Part shown: positions 6,988-15,246 of the stretch, in pieces | Layout: every line of letters begins with the position of its first letter | Numbering within the stretch: the first letter of the stretch is position 1 | NCBI GenBank assembly: GCA_936914845.1 | Contig: CAKZGE010000005.1 | Coordinates: 270,717-334,716, forward strand | DNA length: 64,000 nucleotides | Direction of reading: 5' to 3' | From: an uncultured Chloracidobacterium sp. | GTDB lineage: Bacteria > Acidobacteriota > Blastocatellia > Pyrinomonadales > Pyrinomonadaceae | Notes under the pieces: generated by a model | The model's input: the letters and a program-made list of their open reading frames with translations, nothing else | The model's database searches: none | What the model was told of the DNA's origin: nothing | Program-made: the position numbers and the translations under genes

Positions 6988-9402
6988 CTAGTCGCCGATC
7001 AGAACCCCGTCGCCGATCAGAACACCATCGCCGATCAAGACTCCGTCGCCGATCAGAACGCCATCTCCGATCAGAACACCGTCCCCGATCAAAACGCCGT
7101 CGCCGATCAACACGCCTGAGCTCATAATGAGCGTTCCGCTGCCTTCGGCTCCGCCATTGCTGACGGTCAAACTTCGGTTAAGCGTCAATCCTTCGCTGAA
7201 AAAGTTTTGCGTATCAAGCCATGCGTTTTCGCCGCTCGTAACAACCCCATTCTCAACAATGTTTTCGCGCCGATAGACCGTCTGAAACCGGCGATATATG
7301 TTTTCACCGGTCAAGAATGCATGATCTGCAGTGATGAGTGATGACCACGGGAACGTGGTGCCGGCGATCGTGCTGCTGTGTGCCGGACGCACGTAACCGT
7401 AAGCCCATAACGAAGATCCTCTGTTTAGATACTGCAGATCCACATCACGACGCAGCATACGTGCGAGCCGGACCGAACCTTCGATATTCAATTGTCCGGC
7501 ACCCTGTTCGAACATATTCATGCCCGATATCGGCTGTGCGGTATATTGAAGCAGCATTTTAACAATGCCGGGTGTAAGTTTCGGGTTCGCCTGCAGCATC
7601 AAGGCGGCGGTGCCGGCAACGACCGGGGCTGACATCGAGGTGCCGCTCAACCGCAGATAGCCATCAGCGGCGTTAGCATCGCCAACGACCTCTACTAATT
7701 GCGGATCTTGCGTCGCTAAAGCATTTGTGGCCGGCGAATACGAAACCAATCTATTGCCCGGAGCGGTCAGATCTGGCTTTAGGATGTTGTCATGTATCGG
7801 CCGCCCTTGATACGTGGTATAGAAACTGCGTGTCGGGCCGCGAGAGCTGTAGGTCGTCTCGCCATCGTCCGAACGGCTGTCGGATTGGAAAGAATTGGTA
7901 GCTCCGACCGTTATCGCGTAGGGACTGTTGCCCGGGGAATTGATGCCGCCGTAGATCGCTTGGCCTTGATAGTTGCCCCGGTTGCCGGCAGAAGCAACGA
8001 CGACAATGCCCGCTTCGGCAAGATCTTTGACCTTGCGGCACAGCACGTCGTTCAAATAGCTATCCACGGGGGCGGTGCCGAGGCTGACATTGACAACTCG
8101 AATGTTGTGCTGTGCCCGATTTTGCAAAACCCAGTCCAGTCCGCTTAAAAGCCACGACGTCTGCCCTTGGCCAAGGTCGTTGAGCACCTTTACATTGATC
8201 AGTTTGGCGGCGGTAGCGATGCCGCGATATGCTCCCGAGGCCGCATTTGAACTGCCGGCGGCGATGCCCGCTACATGCGAACCGTGGCCATACGCATCAT
8301 CCGTTCCGGTGCCTGTGAAATCGACACTCGCGACCACTCGCGAATCTCCGAATTGATCCGCAAACCCGCTGTGGCCGGCATAGATCCCGGTATCGAGCAC
8401 CGCAATGCCGATACCGGAACCGTTTGCTGTGAGTGTGGGCAAATTTGGGACAGAAAGCGACCGAACGGCTGCCGCACCGGTCGTTTCTTCTAAATGTCCG
8501 GCTGATGCCGTCGGCCGGTCCGGTGAAATATAGTTAGCAAGCCCGCTGTTGGCCATGGCCTGCAAAGCAGAACTCGGGATAGTCGCCGCGACCACACCTT
8601 CGCTGACTATGCGAATATCACGTCCGCCGACCGATCTTAGCGATCCGACCAGTTTTTCGACACCGTTCAGCGGAGCTTGCAGGATCAATTGCCTGTCGCC
8701 TCCGCGTCCCTCTGCGGCTGCCTCAAGCAGATCCGGCGATAATACGCTGCCCTTATATCCGGCGGCGGTACGTTCGTCGACCGGCTCATTGTGCAAATAG
8801 ATCGGCTCAAAAATAGCGGCCGCTGTATGGTTCGTCGCTGTCGCACGATAGCCTGCCAACGAATCTCCGCCGACCAATTTCAATTTGCCGGTGCGGACGG
8901 CAGCGATCATCGCTTCGCCAACTTCCGGCAATGCCAAAACCTTGTCCAATTCATTGATGAACAGAACGATGCGTCCTTGAGCGGCGGCCGTCTTGATCGC
9001 CGATAAGAGCCTTTGGGGCCTGTCGGTACCATTTTCGTTTGAAAAAAGCCTGCTTGTTTCAACGGAAAGTATTCGCCAGCCTGCAAGCTTGACGGCAGGA
9101 TCGTTTTCCGAAAGCAGCAGGGCGGCTTGTTCAACGACTTGGGACGCGGCATTGCCGCTGTCGTCAATTACGACCGGCTGTCGGCCCGGAGCCGAGAGCT
9201 TGTTCAAAAGGCGAACCGCATTGTCCTTTTGCGAAGGGGTCCGTGAAACCAAACCCATATTTGCAAGACTGACCAGATCGACCAGATAGGTCGAAGAAAC
9301 CTCTTTTAACGGGTGACTTTTTGTGGTTTGTCCGGGGACAATGCCGGCTGCAGCGAACAAAAATATCAACAGCAGCGAGATAATTTGTTTGATTTGACGC
9401 AT
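6988..9402 (-). CDS. secreted S8 subtilisin-like peptidase with ClpB-like N-terminal module
   Basis: An 804-residue secreted serine peptidase. A signal peptide ends near AAAGIVPGQ. Residues about 39-220 align by eye with the first AAA+ domain of ClpB. The P-loop is replaced (DDSGNAAS instead of GxxGxGKT), the Walker B segment reads VLFINELD with Asp changed to Asn150, and a segment like GELxCVGATTLDEYR is kept as GKLKLVGGDSLAGYR. ATP binding is therefore unlikely. Residues about 235-298 look like a subtilase propeptide. The catalytic domain has D337 (VLDTG), H373 (YGHGSHVAG), N474 and S589 (GTSMSAP). The C-terminus is seven tandem GVLIGD units. A Shine-Dalgarno-like GGGAAG precedes the ATG. 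Confidence 0.92.
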   Translation of the reverse strand: MRQIKQIISLLLIFLFAAAGIVPGQTTKSHPLKEVSSTYLVDLVSLANMGLVSRTPSQKDNAVRLLNKLSAPGRQPVVIDDSGNAASQVVEQAALLLSENDPAVKLAGWRILSVETSRLFSNENGTDRPQRLLSAIKTAAAQGRIVLFINELDKVLALPEVGEAMIAAVRTGKLKLVGGDSLAGYRATATNHTAAAIFEPIYLHNEPVDERTAAGYKGSVLSPDLLEAAAEGRGGDRQLILQAPLNGVEKLVGSLRSVGGRDIRIVSEGVVAATIPSSALQAMANSGLANYISPDRPTASAGHLEETTGAAAVRSLSVPNLPTLTANGSGIGIAVLDTGIYAGHSGFADQFGDSRVVASVDFTGTGTDDAYGHGSHVAGIAAGSSNAASGAYRGIATAAKLINVKVLNDLGQGQTSWLLSGLDWVLQNRAQHNIRVVNVSLGTAPVDSYLNDVLCRKVKDLAEAGIVVVASAGNRGNYQGQAIYGGINSPGNSPYAITVGATNSFQSDSRSDDGETTYSSRGPTRSFYTTYQGRPIHDNILKPDLTAPGNRLVSYSPATNALATQDPQLVEVVGDANAADGYLRLSGTSMSAPVVAGTAALMLQANPKLTPGIVKMLLQYTAQPISGMNMFEQGAGQLNIEGSVRLARMLRRDVDLQYLNRGSSLWAYGYVRPAHSSTIAGTTFPWSSLITADHAFLTGENIYRRFQTVYRRENIVENGVVTSGENAWLDTQNFFSEGLTLNRSLTVSNGGAEGSGTLIMSSGVLIGDGVLIGDGVLIGDGVLIGDGVLIGDGVLIGDGVLIGD
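6991..7116 (-). repeat. seven 18-bp units encoding GVLIGD at the subtilase C-terminus
   Basis: Seven consecutive 18-bp units fill the last 42 codons. Every unit encodes GVLIGD, but the DNA differs between units at third positions and at one Leu first position, all synonymous. The peptide has therefore been kept by selection after the units diverged. The pattern could form a short beta-solenoid or a surface or sorting tail. Confidence 0.95.
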
Positions 9403-9610
9403 ATCTTCCCTTGTTCCCTCCCCTGTGCCTTGAATACCAGTTCATCCAAAAACTGCAGGACGTGCGGGTGTGTTTAAATATATTCAACAATTATGCCAAA
9501 AGTTTAACATCTGCAAAGACAATAATTTACAGTGATATCAAGGGTGCAAACTAATTAAAAACTAGGTCAGATTGACAGGGTGTGTCGTCAAATTGATTGG
9601 TTTTGAATGA

Positions 9611-9632
9611 GGGAAGGCGTAAAAGCCTTCCC
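9611..9632 (-). terminator. hairpin downstream of mdh
   Basis: GGGAAGGC (9611-9618) and GCCTTCCC (9625-9632) form a perfect 8-bp stem with a 6-base loop, 21 bp past the mdh stop. The T-tract on the minus-strand side is weak, so it is either a modest intrinsic terminator or a 3'-end stabiliser. Confidence 0.6.
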
Positions 9633-9653
9633 ACTTTTGCAGGAAAGAATATA

Positions 9654-10586
9654 TCAGACTTCGAGAATATCGACAAGCTCTTGAACCGCACCGGCACTTT
9701 TTTGCAATGCGGAACGTTCCTCGTTGGTCAGGCTGATCTCGATGATCTGTTCGACACCGTTCTTGCCAAGTTTGACCGGAACACCGACGAAAAGGTTGTT
9801 TATGCCGTATTCGCCTTCCAGAAAAACGGCACAAGGCAAGATCTTTTTCTTGTCTTTCAAGATCGCTTCGGTCATCTCAACCGCACCGAGGCTCGGTGCA
9901 TAGAAAGCAGAACCGGTCTTGAGTAGTCCGACGATCTCGGCGCCGCCGTTGGCCGTACGTTCGATGATCGTATCAAGCTGATCTTTCGGCAAAAGCTCGG
10001 TTACCGGGATGCCCGCGCAGGTTGAATAGCGGGGAAGCGGAACCATCGTGTCGCCATGGCCGCCAAGCACGAAAGCCGTCACATTTTCAACGGAAACGTC
10101 CAGTGCCTCTGCCAAAAAGCATCGCATACGAGCTGAATCCAGCACGCCGGCCATGCCGAGCACGCGATTTTTCGGAAATCCTGAACGCCGGAAGGCGACT
10201 TGAGCCATGGCATCAAGCGGGTTGGAAACGACGATGATGAATGCATTCGGCGAATATTTCGCCACTTCTTCGGTAACTTTGCCGACGATATCAGAATTGG
10301 TCTTCAAAAGGTCATCACGGCTCATGCCGGGTTTCCGCGGCAGTCCGGCGGTAATTATGACCACATCCGAATCAGCGGTTGCCTCGTATGAATTCGAACC
10401 GACCAACTTTACGTCGAAACCATCGATCGGTGCCGCTTGGGCCAGATCGAGAGCTTTGCCCTGAGGCGTGCCTTCAACGATATCGACCAAAACGACATCA
10501 GCCAATTCTTTGCTTGCGATCCAGTGTGCTGCGGTTGCACCGACATTTCCGGCACCGACAACGGTAACTTTATTTCTTCCAGCCAT
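9654..10586 (-). CDS. mdh: malate dehydrogenase
   Basis: A 310-residue NAD-dependent malate dehydrogenase of the lactate dehydrogenase-like type, interconverting malate and oxaloacetate. The N-terminal GAGNVGATAA is the nucleotide loop and D35 selects NAD. Substrate-binding arginines are present in GLPRKPGMSRDD (R84, R90); an Arg at the first position favours oxaloacetate over pyruvate. The D150/R153 pair and the catalytic H177 in GGHGDTMVP are intact. It stands alone between two hairpins. With sdhCAB 3 kb away it supplies another citric-acid-cycle step, although the two are not one operon. Confidence 0.96.
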   Translation of the reverse strand: MAGRNKVTVVGAGNVGATAAHWIASKELADVVLVDIVEGTPQGKALDLAQAAPIDGFDVKLVGSNSYEATADSDVVIITAGLPRKPGMSRDDLLKTNSDIVGKVTEEVAKYSPNAFIIVVSNPLDAMAQVAFRRSGFPKNRVLGMAGVLDSARMRCFLAEALDVSVENVTAFVLGGHGDTMVPLPRYSTCAGIPVTELLPKDQLDTIIERTANGGAEIVGLLKTGSAFYAPSLGAVEMTEAILKDKKKILPCAVFLEGEYGINNLFVGVPVKLGKNGVEQIIEISLTNEERSALQKSAGAVQELVDILEV

Positions 10587-10708
10587 TGAATAGTTCCTCT
10601 CTGTTAGTGATTTTTATAACAAATATGCAAAACATCTATTTTATGTCCACCGGCCGCTATCGGCAAATGCCCTGCGTTTGTAAAAAGCATACAGCTTTGC
10701 CAAACGCG

Positions 10709-10748
10709 AAAAAACCCGATGTGCTCTCCCCTTCACATCGGGCTTTTT
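10709..10748 (-). terminator. intrinsic terminator after the 10800-11414 gene
   Basis: CCCGATGTG (10715-10723) pairs perfectly with CACATCGGG (10734-10742). On the minus strand the stem is followed by six T residues, so it ends transcription from the exported-protein genes at 10800-12194. T residues on the other side make it usable in both directions. Confidence 0.85.
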
Positions 10749-10799
10749 CAACATGGCTGCAAACGGAATGTCTGTAGCCAAAGTTGTTTCAATAAAATT

Positions 10800-11414
10800 T
10801 CAATTCTCTTCGAAAGGCACCAGAAACGGAGCTTTCAGCACTACACCGAATTCTTCGCCTTCGCCGATCTCTGCCTCACGACCCTTTCGCAAAAGGGCGA
10901 AGCCCGTTCCGGTTCCGATTCCGATGGCTGCTCCGATCAGCCCGCCGCGCATCGACCGCGAAACTCCGCCGCCCAAAGCCATCCCGGCAATCCCGCCTGC
11001 TGCGACGCCAAATGCATCGAGTCTGTGACCTCTATCGGGCCGGACAGGCAACTCTAGTTCGGCATTCAGCGGACGCCAAATTCCGTCGGCGAATCTTATC
11101 GATTCGAACACAGCAACCAGCCGTCCGGAACGTCTTCCCGTGCCCGCCCGACGAATTTCGGTAATGCGGCCTTCGATCATTGTACCGATCGGCACTACAA
11201 CGACTCCGCGCCGTTCAAGCGGCTTCGCGACCCGGACAGTAAAAGTGTCGTCTTTGGCATTGACCGCAGAACTGACGCCAATATCCATCTTGACGCTTAT
11301 CAACGTATCTGTGCCGAGGCGATAGATCGAATCATCCTGGGCGGCGGCTGTATAAAAACTTGCAAAGATCAGTGTAAAAAGTGCGAAGATTTTGGCCCTT
11401 TTGAACAGGTTCAC
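10800..11414 (-). CDS. exported glycine-zipper protein, unknown function
   Basis: The start is the GTG at 11414, which has GGAGG at 11421-11425; a longer frame to 11441 would need a TTG start without a binding site. The 204-residue product has a signal peptide (LFTLIFASFYTAAAQ). A beta-rich region (about 30-125) contains GVVVVPIGTMIEGRITE, a pattern seen in envelope proteins that set a minimum-value term. A glycine-zipper segment follows (GVAAGGIAGMALGGGVS, then GGLIGAAIGIGTGTG), suggesting membrane insertion or oligomerisation. I cannot assign a function. It is probably transcribed with the upstream exported gene at 11607-12194. Confidence 0.75.
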   Translation of the reverse strand: MNLFKRAKIFALFTLIFASFYTAAAQDDSIYRLGTDTLISVKMDIGVSSAVNAKDDTFTVRVAKPLERRGVVVVPIGTMIEGRITEIRRAGTGRRSGRLVAVFESIRFADGIWRPLNAELELPVRPDRGHRLDAFGVAAGGIAGMALGGGVSRSMRGGLIGAAIGIGTGTGFALLRKGREAEIGEGEEFGVVLKAPFLVPFEEN

Positions 11415-11606
11415 AATTGACCTCCATCTTCGCGGATTCAAACAACATCCGCGAAGGTAAATAGCAACGCCCGTGCCAAGCTTCGGGCAAAGGTATGCGG
11501 CCCGAAGGGCCGCCGTATTTTTTAATGAAAACCGACCCGGCGAGAAAAGGGCGGCGGGATCGTGACAACGTTTTCGTCTATATGATGCACGAAATCAGGC
11601 GGACGG

Positions 11607-12194
11607 CTATTGCAGTATTGGATGGCCCCCGCCTTGGCTGTGATCCGCCGTTCGGTTATATCGTGAACGGTCGTTGTGGTAAAGCACAATATGTTCGCCT
11701 TCGAACCGGACAACATCAGAAACACGACCAAGGTCGCGGGTATGCTCGGCGATCAGAAATGCTCCCGGATCGAAACTCGTGACCATGCCGGCAGCGTATA
11801 TAAATCCGCCTTGATCGTATTTGGTGCCGGCATATTGTGCGGCCCGAACGGCAATATCGGGCGAATAACCGCCGCTGGCATTTTTTTCTCTGTCGGGGCG
11901 GCCGATGAAAATGGTGTAGTCGCGATAGTTCAGCCTTTTACGGTAGCCGTTCTTGCGAGCGACCGCAAAAAGGTCCGATAGCCCCTTATCAATTGCATTC
12001 AGCATAGCCGGCGAAGGTGGCGATACACCGTAAACGGCTGCACCACGCGGTGTGCGAGCAGATGCGGTGAACTTGTCGCCCGAAACGCGTTCAGCCTGTA
12101 TAGCTAAGCGCCGGTCCTGTCCGGCGACGCCTGATGCTGAAAAGACTACTGCGGCAAATAGAAAAGCGAATAATATTGGGCGAGATCTGTGCAT
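11607..12194 (-). CDS. exported hypothetical protein
   Basis: A 195-residue protein from the ATG at 12194, which has GGAGG upstream at somewhat long spacing. It begins with a signal peptide (ILFAFLFAAVVFSASGVAGQ). The mature part has no motif I recognise; it contains YRDYTIFIGRPDREKN and a C-terminal segment EGEHIVLYHNDRSRYNR followed by a Gly/His-rich end (HSQGGGHPILQ). It reads in the same direction as the glycine-zipper gene 190 bp downstream. Confidence 0.65.
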   Translation of the reverse strand: MHRSRPILFAFLFAAVVFSASGVAGQDRRLAIQAERVSGDKFTASARTPRGAAVYGVSPPSPAMLNAIDKGLSDLFAVARKNGYRKRLNYRDYTIFIGRPDREKNASGGYSPDIAVRAAQYAGTKYDQGGFIYAAGMVTSFDPGAFLIAEHTRDLGRVSDVVRFEGEHIVLYHNDRSRYNRTADHSQGGGHPILQ

Positions 12195-12310
12195 AATAGT
12201 TTCATCCTCCATTTCAAAGGATGCACACGCAAACGCTGAGCCACTTTGAGGGCCGCCAAACCATCAGTGTTCGAAAAGGCTTGGGCTCAGCATCTCATCG
12301 AAAGCCTCGT

Positions 12311-12907
12311 TCAACTGCCTTCTTCGATCTCGGGCGTCCCGATCCTTACATTCCCATCGCGTTCGTAAGTGGCCGAGAGAATACCGCTCGGCGATATAAA
12401 GCTTTCGGTAACCTTGAACGCCGCAGGGATCGTTCCGTTTTGAAACAAGCGCTTGCCCTCGCCGAGAGTGATCGGAAATATCATCAGCTCAAGAGCGTCA
12501 ACGAGATCGGCCTTGAACAGCGTTTGCAGCAGGTCCGCACTGCCGAAAATATATATATCCGGCCCCTCCGCTTCTTTTATATCGCGAATCTTCTTAGCAA
12601 CATCTCCGCCCAAAAAGACGCTCGGCTGCCAATCGCTCTCTGTCCGCGAATTCGAGGCAATATATTTGGTCGCCTCCATCACATGCGGCCAAAAGTGCGA
12701 ATGGGCCGGCCAATATGGCTCCCAAATGTCAAAGGTCTTTCGGCCCAAAAGAATGTCCACCGGCTTTTTCAACCGTTCCTGAATGGCCGCTCCGATCTCT
12801 TCATCCGAATGGCCGAAGTACCATCCCTCGTACTTGAACTCGTCTTCGGACGAGGACTGAATGACACCATCGAGCGTCATAAATTCTGCTGCAATTAGCT
12901 TTCTCAT
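12311..12907 (-). CDS. dihydrofolate reductase-like (RibD C-terminal family) protein
   Basis: A 198-residue protein of the YyaP/RibD-C family, which shares the dihydrofolate reductase fold and binds NADPH. The opening RKLIAAEFMTLDGVIQ, the segment DILLGRKTFDIWEPYW and the glycine-rich IYIFGSADLLQTL are characteristic; the natural substrate is usually unknown. I prefer the second of two adjacent ATGs because AAGGA then sits at a better distance. It is the last gene of a minus-strand cluster (arsR, two SRPBCC genes, membrane gene, this gene), a combination that recurs in soil bacteria. Confidence 0.85.
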   Translation of the reverse strand: MRKLIAAEFMTLDGVIQSSSEDEFKYEGWYFGHSDEEIGAAIQERLKKPVDILLGRKTFDIWEPYWPAHSHFWPHVMEATKYIASNSRTESDWQPSVFLGGDVAKKIRDIKEAEGPDIYIFGSADLLQTLFKADLVDALELMIFPITLGEGKRLFQNGTIPAAFKVTESFISPSGILSATYERDGNVRIGTPEIEEGS

Positions 12908-12950
12908 CATCTGTCCTTAATAAAATGTTGATCGACCGCGATATTGCAAG

Positions 12951-13361
12951 CTACTCCGCTTTGCCTGCGCCGAGTCTTCCGCCGAAAGCGGCTATTGGGA
13001 GATAGAGAATTAGGTCGGCCGCCACGAACCACAAAGGAGCGGCTACTATCGTAGCGGCATAAACACCGCCAAGCAGGAACCAAACTCCGACAACGACAGC
13101 AAAGATCATCTTTCGTGCCGGTGCGATCCACGCTGCGAGGAATGCGCCGGCGAAAGTACCCAATTGATGAGCCAACAATGTGCCGATAAAATTTAAGTTG
13201 GTAAAGCCTGCGGCATGTGTTTTGACGCTTTCCGCGTCAAAGAGATCTAGTCCCTCCGGTGAGCCGAATAGGGCAAACGAAAGCAAAAGAGTGCCCACAT
13301 TGACGAGACTGCCAACGACGATCCCGCCAACGATGGCCAATATACCTTTAATGATGTTCAT
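12951..13361 (-). CDS. four-helix integral membrane protein
   Basis: A 136-residue membrane protein starting at the ATG at 13361, which has GGAGAAG at the right distance. Four hydrophobic helices are visible (ILAIVGGIVVGSLVNVGTLL; LLAHQLGTFAGAFLAAWIA; IFAVVVGVWFLLGGVYAATI; LWFVAADLILYLPIAAFGG). I do not recognise a named family. It lies between the SRPBCC and DHFR-like genes in the same direction and is probably part of that operon. Confidence 0.75.
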   Translation of the reverse strand: MNIIKGILAIVGGIVVGSLVNVGTLLLSFALFGSPEGLDLFDAESVKTHAAGFTNLNFIGTLLAHQLGTFAGAFLAAWIAPARKMIFAVVVGVWFLLGGVYAATIVAAPLWFVAADLILYLPIAAFGGRLGAGKAE

Positions 13362-13423
13362 TGATCTTCTCCAAAATCCAATGTCGCGATATTCGCTTAT
13401 CGCCAAGCCAAATGGCGCGCAAA

Positions 13424-13912
13424 TTATCGATTTTTTGTCGGTAACCGCGTTATCAATTCCCTCAAGTTCGCAAACGTTGCCTCAGTTCCTTCTTTGAAGC
13501 CCATTTCGATCATTCGTTCGAGACGCTCCAGGGATTCATTGTAGATGGCGACCCTGACCGTAGTTCGCCCTGCCTGTTCGACGAAATTCAGATCCCAATC
13601 AGAGCCCGGCAGCTGCAGATTTTCGTCTGCATCAGCAAAAGCATTGAAGAATTTGAAGTTCGTTTTTGGGGTAATGGAACGATATTGTTGGACGATCCAC
13701 ATCTCGACGCCATCAGGTGAGACCATAGCGTAAAACCGCCGGCCGCCTTCGCGAAAGTCCATCACCTTTGTCCGGGAAGTGAATGGTTTTGGTGCCCACC
13801 ATTGGTCAAGCAGTTCGCGGGTCGTGTAGGCATCCCAAACCAGGTCGATGCCCGCATCAAACTCTGCCTCTATCGTGACCGTCTTCGTCGCTTTATTTAC
13901 AAGAAATTCCAT
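13424..13912 (-). CDS. SRPBCC (AHSA1-type) domain protein
   Basis: A 162-residue single-domain protein of the START/Bet v1-like superfamily, AHSA1 branch. The opening VTIEAEFDAGIDLVWDAYTT, the WWAPKPFTSR segment and the C-terminal helix MGFKEGTEATFANL are typical. These proteins form a hydrophobic ligand pocket; ligand and role are unknown. It is the second of two SRPBCC genes behind an ArsR repressor, 38 bp after the first. Confidence 0.87.
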   Translation of the reverse strand: MEFLVNKATKTVTIEAEFDAGIDLVWDAYTTRELLDQWWAPKPFTSRTKVMDFREGGRRFYAMVSPDGVEMWIVQQYRSITPKTNFKFFNAFADADENLQLPGSDWDLNFVEQAGRTTVRVAIYNESLERLERMIEMGFKEGTEATFANLRELITRLPTKNR

Positions 13913-13950
13913 TTTGTTTGAATTCGTCGAGCCGCAAAAGGCGGTCGGTG

Positions 13951-14442
13951 TTACAGTTCGGCCAACACCTTGTCGAGTTGCTGATAGCTGACCTCCATTC
14001 CCTCGGTCATACCGGTAGAGAAGGCGGCGTCGCGATCTTCTTTCGAAGCGTACTTGATCGTGGTCGCTACGTTGGTGGTGCCGCTATTTTCCTCAAAAAT
14101 GATGGTGATGATCGACGGTTCGCCGCCCATTGAAACTCCCAGGTTACCCGGATCAAAGATCTGTGTATGAACGAGCTTTGCTTGTGGGACTACTTCCAGG
14201 ACCTCGCCGGAGAATCCGAATTCCTGGCCGTTCTCATCATTTCGCCACCGCCAGCGATAGCGGCCGCCGACTTGCATATCCATTTCACAGACGGGCATCG
14301 ACCAACCCGGTGTGCCGGTGCACCAACGACGCATCAGATCCGGCTCCATATACGCACGCCAAACCAGATCGGCGGGTGCATCAAAGCTACGTTTGACGAG
14401 TACTTCGGTTTCTGACGGCAAGGTTGCCTCGGCTGGTTTCAT
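13951..14442 (-). CDS. SRPBCC (AHSA1-type) domain protein
   Basis: A 163-residue AHSA1-branch protein with EVLVKRSFDAPADLVWRAY at the start and RRWCTGTPGWSMP as the usual core motif. The ATG overlaps the stop of the upstream ArsR gene by 4 bases, so the two are translationally coupled. ArsR-SRPBCC pairs are common and the repressor presumably controls its own operon. It is similar in design to the next gene downstream, suggesting an old duplication. Confidence 0.9.
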   Translation of the reverse strand: MKPAEATLPSETEVLVKRSFDAPADLVWRAYMEPDLMRRWCTGTPGWSMPVCEMDMQVGGRYRWRWRNDENGQEFGFSGEVLEVVPQAKLVHTQIFDPGNLGVSMGGEPSIITIIFEENSGTTNVATTIKYASKEDRDAAFSTGMTEGMEVSYQQLDKVLAEL

Positions 14443-14765
14443 TTATTTTTCTCCTGTTGTTTTAATTCTGTGAGCAAAGTGTCGAGCTGTTCAAACCGTG
14501 ATTCCCAGATCTTGCGATATTGCTCGAGCCATTCGTCGATCTCTTTCATTTTGTCGATCTCAAGAGAATAATAGATCTTGCGGCCTTTTTGTTCTTGTTT
14601 GACGAGGTCACACTCGGCGAGTATGCGCAGATGTTTTGAAACTGCTTGACGCGATGTCTGAAAGTTTTCCGCGATCGCGTTTGGCGTCATCGCCTGAATT
14701 GCTATCAAAGCGATGATCGCTCGCCGCGTCGGATCTGCTATGGCCTGAAAAATATCTCTTTTCAT
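14439..14765 (-). CDS. ArsR-family transcriptional repressor
   Basis: A 108-residue winged-helix repressor. The signature ADPTRRAIIALIAIQAMTPN, recognition helix SRQAVSKHLRILAECDLVKQ and wing GRKIYYSLE are all present. No cysteine pair for metal sensing is visible, as in the metal-independent group that accompanies SRPBCC genes. I take the ATG at 14765; a longer frame reaches 14786. A near-perfect inverted repeat at 14792-14816 directly upstream is a good operator candidate for autorepression. Confidence 0.9.
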   Translation of the reverse strand: MKRDIFQAIADPTRRAIIALIAIQAMTPNAIAENFQTSRQAVSKHLRILAECDLVKQEQKGRKIYYSLEIDKMKEIDEWLEQYRKIWESRFEQLDTLLTELKQQEKNK

Positions 14766-14791
14766 GATCTGAAAATGATTATGCAATCAAA

Positions 14792-14816
14792 CGGTTGCAG
14801 ATGTCAAGTGCAACCG
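14792..14816. promoter_or_regulatory. candidate ArsR operator (inverted repeat)
   Basis: CGGTTGCA (14792-14799) and TGCAACCG (14809-14816) form a perfect 8-bp inverted repeat with a 9-base spacer, 26 bp before the arsR ATG. A partial extra half-site (TGCAA at 14782-14786) lies beside it. Position and symmetry suit a dimeric winged-helix repressor. Confidence 0.55.
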
Positions 14817-14864
14817 AATGGTTTCAGATATTTTTTTAAGATGGAGTATTTAGGAGGGTCCTAT

Positions 14865-15245
14865 TTATGTGTACGCTTCGGCCTCCGAGCCAAAGCTGTA
14901 GTATTCAACAACCTTGCCGTTGGCAAACTTAAAGACGTCCCACACATCGCCCTTTATCCATTCGGTTTGATCTTTTAGCCTTACGTTAACTTCGATATGT
15001 ACGATCATTTTGTCATCAAAAGCTTCGTAGCTTTTAGGCGTGCATGATCCTTCGGCCCAACTGTTTCGGGCTTGAGAAAAATGGCCTCGCACGGCTTTGA
15101 TGCCGCGATAGGTGCCGGAAAGCGGGAAGCCGGGCGGTTCGACCCGCAAAACATCGGCATCCAAAATTGCCATAAAGCCTTCAATATCGCCGCGGTTGAG
15201 GGCAGCGTAGGCATCGGCGAGCATTTGTTTATGATCGAGCATCAT
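14865..15245 (-). CDS. SnoaL/NTF2-like domain protein
   Basis: A 126-residue protein with the cone-shaped NTF2/SnoaL fold: helix start MLADAYAALNRGDIEGFMAI, then FPLSGTYRGIKAVRGHF and a C-terminal WDVFKFANGKVVEYYSF. Members are small hydrolases, isomerases or ligand-binding proteins; nothing here decides which. It starts one base after the stop of the VOC gene, so the two are co-transcribed. Confidence 0.85.
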   Translation of the reverse strand: MMLDHKQMLADAYAALNRGDIEGFMAILDADVLRVEPPGFPLSGTYRGIKAVRGHFSQARNSWAEGSCTPKSYEAFDDKMIVHIEVNVRLKDQTEWIKGDVWDVFKFANGKVVEYYSFGSEAEAYT

Positions 15246-15246
15246 T

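Noticed and set aside
6991..7116. CRISPR-like array from the regularly spaced 18-bp units
   Set aside because: The units are directly adjacent with no spacers and lie in frame inside the subtilase gene.
11489..11523. Hairpin with T-run on the plus strand as a terminator
   Set aside because: The stem CGGCCC/GGGCCG with following T residues points along the plus strand, but no plus-strand gene precedes it; orientation does not suit the minus-strand genes here.
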